Shown here: positions 13,753 through 17,823 of the stretch, in pieces
Layout of the letters: the number at the start of each line of letters is the position of its first letter
Numbering within the stretch: the stretch's first letter is position 1
Assembly: GCA_013331625.1 (NCBI GenBank)
Contig: DUGC01000035.1
Location: 1-17,823 of the forward strand
Direction: 5' to 3'
Source: Candidatus Iainarchaeum sp.
GTDB lineage: Archaea > Iainarchaeota > Iainarchaeia > Iainarchaeales > Iainarchaeaceae
Length of the DNA: 17,823 nucleotides
Notes under the pieces: generated by a model
The model's input: only the letters and a program-made list of their open reading frames with translations
Database searches by the model: none
What the model was told of the DNA's origin: nothing
Position numbers and translations under genes: made by a program

Positions 13753-14223
13753 ATGCACAGGGTTGAGGTTGCCTTCTCCGATAAAAGCCTTGATTCTGCA
13801 GGCCTTGGCGCAAAAAGCGACATTGAAGAAGACCTTGGGATCGGCAAAATCGAGGAAGCCAAATTTTCCGAAATCTACTACATTGATGCGGCAGGCATCA
13901 CCCAAAGCGAGCTTGAAGATATCGCCTCAAAAGTGTTCACCGACCCCTTGTGCCAAAGGTTTTCAATTGACAAGGACCTTATTGCAAACTTCAAAGTCTA
14001 CATTGAAATAAGGCTCCACCCCGATGTCACGGACAATGTGGGCATCGTGGCGCTCGAGGGTATCGAGGACTTTTTGGGGAGGAAAATTGAAGGGAATGTG
14101 CGCACCGCGCGCAGGTATTATTTTACCGGCGCAGTATCCAAACAGGATGCCGAAAGGATCGCAAGGCAATTGTTTGCAAACGAACTCATAGAAACGTTTT
14201 CAATTGGTGAGAAGAGTGGATGA
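13753..14223 (+). CDS. purS: Tandem PurS-PurS fusion, FGAM synthetase small subunit
   Basis: PurS bridges PurL and PurQ in the FGAM synthetase complex and normally has about 80-85 residues in one domain. Here 156 residues hold two copies: residues 2-72 (HRVEVAFSDKS ... IYYIDAAGITQSELEDIASK ... QRFSI) and 80-151 (FKVYIEIRLHP ... RYYFTGAVSKQDAERIARQL ... IETFSI). The second is closer to standard PurS (VYIEIRLHPDVTDNVG). Both keep the order strand, helix, aromatic strand, helix, F-S-I end. PurS works as a dimer, and the N-terminal domain of long-form PurL resembles such a dimer, so one chain here may replace the dimer. Start ATG 13753 is chosen because GTGA ends five bases before it; GTG 13744 and ATG 13750 are alternatives. 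It overlaps purL by eight bases. Confidence 0.85.
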   Translation: MHRVEVAFSDKSLDSAGLGAKSDIEEDLGIGKIEEAKFSEIYYIDAAGITQSELEDIASKVFTDPLCQRFSIDKDLIANFKVYIEIRLHPDVTDNVGIVALEGIEDFLGRKIEGNVRTARRYYFTGAVSKQDAERIARQLFANELIETFSIGEKSG

Positions 14224-16612
14224 GCTGAAAATTCTGGGCAGGAGCGATGGGGAACTAATAGAGCTGAGCAGGCACATGCTGCTATCCCTTGACATAAATG
14301 AAATGCGCAAAATTGAGAGATATTACTCAAAGCTAAAGCGCGAACCTGCGGCAATTGAGCTGGAAACCATCGCGCAGACATGGAGCGAGCACTGCAAGCA
14401 CAAGACATTCAACGCGCAGATAAGCTATAGCGAAAATGGCAGGAAGGAAAAAATCACCAGCCTGTTCAAGACATATATACGCAAGGCCACACAGAAGGCA
14501 AGGAAAAAATGGCTGGTATCGGTATTTTCAGACAATGCGGGGATTGTAAAATTCAACGCTAAATTCAACCTTGCAATGAAGGCCGAAACACACAACCACC
14601 CTTCGGCCCTTGACCCATACGGAGGAGCCAACACAGGGATTGGCGGGGTGATAAGGGATGTATTAGGCGCAGGTCTTGGCGCAAGGCCGGTTGCAAATAC
14701 CGATGTGTTCTGCTTTGCGCCCCACAACATGCCTGCCCAAAAGGTCCCGCAAGGGATAATGCACCCAAAAAGGATCTTCAAAGGGGTGCGAAGCGGGGTG
14801 ATGGATTATGGCAACAGGGTCGGGATCCCTACGGTTAATGGCGCGATACTTTTTGATGAGCGCTATCTGGGCAACCCTTTGGTATATTGCGGGACAGTCG
14901 GAATAATCCCTAAAGGGATGGAGAAGAAGGCCGCAAAGGCGGGCGATGCCATTGTTGTTGTCGGGGCACGGACGGGGCGCGACGGCATACACGGCGCGAC
15001 ATTTTCATCAACAGGCCTTGATGAGAGCGCATCCTCAAGCGCAGTGCAGATCGGAAACCCGATCGAGGAAAAAAAGATGATGGAGGCCATACTCAAGGCA
15101 AGGGACCTCGGGCTATACAACGCGATCACTGACTGCGGGGCAGGCGGGTTTTCATCGGCTGTTGGCGAGATGGCTTCAAATACCGGGGCCAGGGTATTTT
15201 TGGACAAGGCCCCGCTCAAATACAAGGGGCTGGCGCCATGGGAAATATGGGTGAGCGAATCGCAAGAGCGAATGGTCATTGCAATGCCCAAAAAAAATTT
15301 CGTGGCTTTTCGGGAAATCTGCGAAATTGAAGGGACCGATGCCACAATGATTGGCGAATTCACAAAGAGCAAAAAGCTCGAGCTTTTTTACAATAACGAG
15401 CTTGTGGGGGAGCTTGGCATGGAATTTTTGCACGAAGGAGTCCCAATCAAGCGCATGGAGGCGCAGTGGAGCCCGAAAGGGGAGAGGGAAATCGTGAACT
15501 TCGAGCCTGCGGACCTGGGGGAAACACTCCTCAGGCTCCTTGCAATGCCAAACATCGCAAGCAAGGAGACAACGGTGCGCAAATACGACCATGAAGTGCG
15601 CGGCGGAACCGTGGGAAAGCCGTTTGTCGGCCCCAAAAATGACGGTCCGGCGGACGCTGCAATCATAAGGCCAATCCTTGATGACTGGCGCGGCGCCGTA
15701 ATCTCAAACGGGATCAACCCCCTCTATTCCGACATTGACCCTTACTGGATGGCGTGCTCCGCAATTGATGAAGCCTTGAGGAACGCAATTGCTGTCGGCG
15801 CCGACTTTGAACGCATCGCTCTTTTGGACAATTTTTCTTGGGGCAATCCTGAAAATGCTGAAACGCTTGGAGGCCTTGTGAGGGCGTGCGAAGGCTGCCT
15901 TGACGCCTCGAAAGGGTTCAATGCCCCGTTCATTTCAGGCAAGGACAGCCTCTACAACGAATTTATTTTGGGAAAGGAAAAGGTTTCAATTCCCGGCACT
16001 TTGCTTATTTCAGCTTTGGGAATCATTGAGGATTCGAGGAAAAAGGTTTCAATGCCTTTCAAACGCGAGGGAAACGCCGTATTCATTGTCGGCGAAACCT
16101 TTTCCGAATTGGGCGGAAGCCATTATGCGAAACTTTCCGGAACGGAAAAGGCTGCTGGAAAAGGCGCGGGAAGAGTGCCGAAAGTGAATTTCAAAAAAGC
16201 GAAAGGAATTTTTTCAAAAATCAGCGCGCTGATGCGGTCCCAGAGCGCGGAGGAAAAAATAATCGTTTCGTGCCACGACTGCTCCGAGGGTGGCATCGCC
16301 GTCGCATTGGCTGAGATGGCTTTTGCGGGAATGAATGGCGCGGAAATTTTCCTGGAAAAAATCCCCTTGGGGGAAAAAATTGCGCGCAACGATTTCGTTC
16401 TGTTCTCGGAATCAAATTCAAGGTTCATAGTGGAAGTTGAAGCGAAGCAGAAGGAAAAATTTTTGAAGGCTATGAAAGGCTGCGCGGCTGCGGAAATCGG
16501 GCACGTGCTTTCCGGCAAAAGCCTTGTCGTGAACGGCCTTGAAGGGAAGAAAATAATTGGCGAGCCTCTGGACGATTTGAAAAGGGCGTGGAAGAAGACT
16601 CTGGACTGGTGA
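14216..16612 (+). CDS. purL: FGAM synthetase large subunit, short form
   Basis: ATP-dependent amidation of FGAR to FGAM, using ammonia from PurQ. The 798 residues match the short PurL class, which lacks the N-terminal PurS-like and C-terminal glutaminase domains of the long enzyme. Landmarks are WSEHCKHKTF (56-65), ETHNHPSALDPYGGANTGIG (124-143), VVVGARTGRDGIHGATFSS, DCGAGGFSSAVGEMA and, in the second half, SCHDCSEGGIAVALAEMAFA. GTG 14216 is preferred as start: GGTGA (14206-14210) lies five bases before it, the same layout as purH. TTG 14204, earlier in frame, has no ribosome site. Its stop is followed after two bases by the purQ ATG. Plainly one operon with purS and purQ. Confidence 0.94.
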   Translation: MDELKILGRSDGELIELSRHMLLSLDINEMRKIERYYSKLKREPAAIELETIAQTWSEHCKHKTFNAQISYSENGRKEKITSLFKTYIRKATQKARKKWLVSVFSDNAGIVKFNAKFNLAMKAETHNHPSALDPYGGANTGIGGVIRDVLGAGLGARPVANTDVFCFAPHNMPAQKVPQGIMHPKRIFKGVRSGVMDYGNRVGIPTVNGAILFDERYLGNPLVYCGTVGIIPKGMEKKAAKAGDAIVVVGARTGRDGIHGATFSSTGLDESASSSAVQIGNPIEEKKMMEAILKARDLGLYNAITDCGAGGFSSAVGEMASNTGARVFLDKAPLKYKGLAPWEIWVSESQERMVIAMPKKNFVAFREICEIEGTDATMIGEFTKSKKLELFYNNELVGELGMEFLHEGVPIKRMEAQWSPKGEREIVNFEPADLGETLLRLLAMPNIASKETTVRKYDHEVRGGTVGKPFVGPKNDGPADAAIIRPILDDWRGAVISNGINPLYSDIDPYWMACSAIDEALRNAIAVGADFERIALLDNFSWGNPENAETLGGLVRACEGCLDASKGFNAPFISGKDSLYNEFILGKEKVSIPGTLLISALGIIEDSRKKVSMPFKREGNAVFIVGETFSELGGSHYAKLSGTEKAAGKGAGRVPKVNFKKAKGIFSKISALMRSQSAEEKIIVSCHDCSEGGIAVALAEMAFAGMNGAEIFLEKIPLGEKIARNDFVLFSESNSRFIVEVEAKQKEKFLKAMKGCAAAEIGHVLSGKSLVVNGLEGKKIIGEPLDDLKRAWKKTLDW

Positions 16613-16614
16613 TT

Positions 16615-17361
16615 ATGGCGATAAAAGCGATTGTTTTGAGGGCCGCGGGCACGAACTGCGACGCGGAAACCTTTTTTGCGCTGCAGAAAGCGGGCTTTGA
16701 AGCCGGGAAAGTGCACGTGAACGAGCTCATCAACGGCTCAAAAAACCTTTCTGATTACGCGCTCCTCGCAATACCAGGAGGATTCAGCGCCGGCGATTAC
16801 CTCGGCTCGGGAAAAGTTTTTGCCAACAAAATACTCTTTAAGCTGAATAATGAAGTGCCGGATTTCATAAAACAGGGAAATTTGCTGATTGGAATTTGCA
16901 ATGGTTTCCAAGTACTTGTAAAAGCAGGCATTCTTCCGGGCTTTGGGGGCAATTATAATGAGCAATTAACAACGCTCACGCTGAACAATCCGGCCGGATT
17001 CCAGTGCAGGTGGGTGAAGCTGAAAGGGCAGAAAAGCAGGAGCGTTTTCACAAAGGGAATTGAAGAGCTTAATGTTCCAATAGCGCACGGCGAGGGAAAT
17101 TTTATTGTGAAAGATAAAGGCACCCTTGAAAAGCTTTACGCCAAAAATCAGGTCGTTTTCAAGTACGAGGAAAACCCGAATGGCTCAACTGATTCAATTG
17201 CAGGAATATGCGATGAAAGCGGCCGCGTTTTGGGTTTGATGCCTCATCCTGAAAGGAATTTATTCGGAATCAACGCGCCCAACTCCGCGTACGGGAAAAT
17301 TCCCGAGGAAGGCGAGGGCATGAAGATTTTCAGGAACGCGTTTGAGTATCTGAAAAAATGA
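16615..17361 (+). CDS. purQ: FGAM synthetase glutaminase subunit
   Basis: Class I glutamine amidotransferase supplying ammonia to PurL. The 248 residues show the family opening IVLRAAGTNCDAET and the oxyanion region IPGGFSAGDYLGSG (53-66). The nucleophile is Cys95 in GICNGFQVL, PIAHGEGNF lies at 155-163, and the catalytic His211 and Glu213 are in MPHPERN. All triad residues are intact. ATG 16615 stands two bases after the purL stop. GGTGA (16608-16612) overlaps that stop, but its two-base spacing is short, so translation may depend on coupling to purL; GTG 16609 is a less likely alternative. Last gene of the purS-purL-purQ unit. Confidence 0.94.
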   Translation: MAIKAIVLRAAGTNCDAETFFALQKAGFEAGKVHVNELINGSKNLSDYALLAIPGGFSAGDYLGSGKVFANKILFKLNNEVPDFIKQGNLLIGICNGFQVLVKAGILPGFGGNYNEQLTTLTLNNPAGFQCRWVKLKGQKSRSVFTKGIEELNVPIAHGEGNFIVKDKGTLEKLYAKNQVVFKYEENPNGSTDSIAGICDESGRVLGLMPHPERNLFGINAPNSAYGKIPEEGEGMKIFRNAFEYLKK

Positions 17362-17380
17362 GCCTCTGATTTTAAGACTC

Positions 17381-17406
17381 GGGCATTCGCTGATGCCTTA
17401 ATGCCC
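17381..17406. terminator. 7-bp hairpin between purQ and the convergent partial gene
   Basis: GGGCATT (17381-17387) and AATGCCC (17400-17406) form a perfect stem with a 12-base loop; an inner GGCAT/ATGCC pairing is an alternative. It lies between convergent genes, but no T-tract follows on either strand, so a terminator role is only possible. Confidence 0.3.
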
Positions 17407-17434
17407 TTAGCCCTGTGCCTGAATTGTTTGGCTT

Positions 17435-17823
17435 TCATTGAAGGTAACGACTTGCCAGGTCGTTGTAAGCAAGTATTTCATCAAAGTTCAGCGCAGCCTG
17501 GAGCGTGCCGACGCGGTTTGCGCAGTCAGCCTCAACAAGGTCGCTCGTGCCTGCCGCAACGCCAGCATTTACGGCTTCAATCACCACGACTGCGTCAGCG
17601 CCACTGATGATATCGTCGGCATTCGTGCTCATCGCGTTAAAAGCCCAATCCTGGAGCTTGTCGCCGCTTTCCTCGGTATTGCCGTTGTTAGTAACAATCC
17701 TGAGGATTGCCTCAAGCTTCGCGCATGCGGTGGCGTTTTCAGCCTGTTCCGCGCAGCCGTTGATTACATTTTCGCCGACATTGTTCTCGCCTGAAACAAA
17801 AGAATTGTTGCAAACATACATCG
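17435..17823 (-). CDS. C-terminal fragment of an unrecognised acidic protein
   Basis: The frame is open from the right edge to a stop at 17435, giving about 128 residues; the true start is probably outside the window. The fragment is rich in Asn, Ala, Glu and Asp and poor in Lys. It has four cysteines spread along it (in YVCNN, NGCAEQ, TACAKL and ADCANR). The later part, ADDIISGADAVVVIEAVNAG and LQAALNFDEILAYNDLASRY, looks helical. The composition would suit an exported or surface protein with disulphides, but no domain is recognised and no signal is visible in this part. Convergent with purQ. Confidence 0.5.
   Translation of the reverse strand, partial: MYVCNNSFVSGENNVGENVINGCAEQAENATACAKLEAILRIVTNNGNTEESGDKLQDWAFNAMSTNADDIISGADAVVVIEAVNAGVAAGTSDLVEADCANRVGTLQAALNFDEILAYNDLASRYLQ

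Overview
The window appears to join two unrelated genomes. Positions 1 to about 3,210 are GC-rich and look like a Betaproteobacterium of the Comamonadaceae kind (inferred from style and codon use, not proven). They carry an AhpD-like gene, a secreted helical protein and the tail of a phosphonate-type ABC importer (PhnC end, then two PhnE permeases), with bacterial AAGGA ribosome sites and an ATGA overlap. From about 3,240 to the end the DNA is less GC-rich, uses AGG and ATA codons freely, and has archaeal gene starts. Leading genes have A/T-rich TATA boxes about 25-30 bases upstream and little or no leader. Several genes inside operons have a GGTGA site a few bases before the start. This part is most likely an uncultivated archaeon, possibly DPANN, but the lineage is not established. 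The join lies inside one reading frame, exactly at the ABC signature motif shared by both transporters, which makes a metagenome assembly chimera the leading explanation.

The archaeal part is a de novo purine cluster in several short units. After the truncated ABC exporter (minus strand) come purN-purH (plus), then purD followed by 5-formyltetrahydrofolate cyclo-ligase (minus), purF (minus), and purS-purL-purQ (plus), divergent from purF. Together these give PRPP amidotransferase, GAR synthetase, folate-dependent GAR transformylase, the three-part FGAM synthetase, AICAR transformylase/IMP cyclohydrolase and one folate-recycling enzyme. purM, purE, purC and purB are not in the window. PurS is unusual: it is two PurS domains fused in tandem.

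Between purD and purF lies an accessory island (about 8,890-11,900). It holds a small membrane protein, a RelE-like toxin with a ribbon-helix-helix antitoxin (leftward), an AbrB-like antitoxin with a MazF-like toxin (rightward), and a leftward unit of a four-helix membrane protein, an XRE-type regulator broken by one extra base, and a 44-residue small ORF. Its intergenic DNA is rich in inverted repeats. These include two tandem 20-bp palindromes before the regulator unit and a 24-bp inverted repeat between the toxin modules, with a third related copy upstream of purD. The right edge holds the C-terminal piece of an unrecognised acidic protein. I saw no rRNA, tRNA, CRISPR array or transposase.
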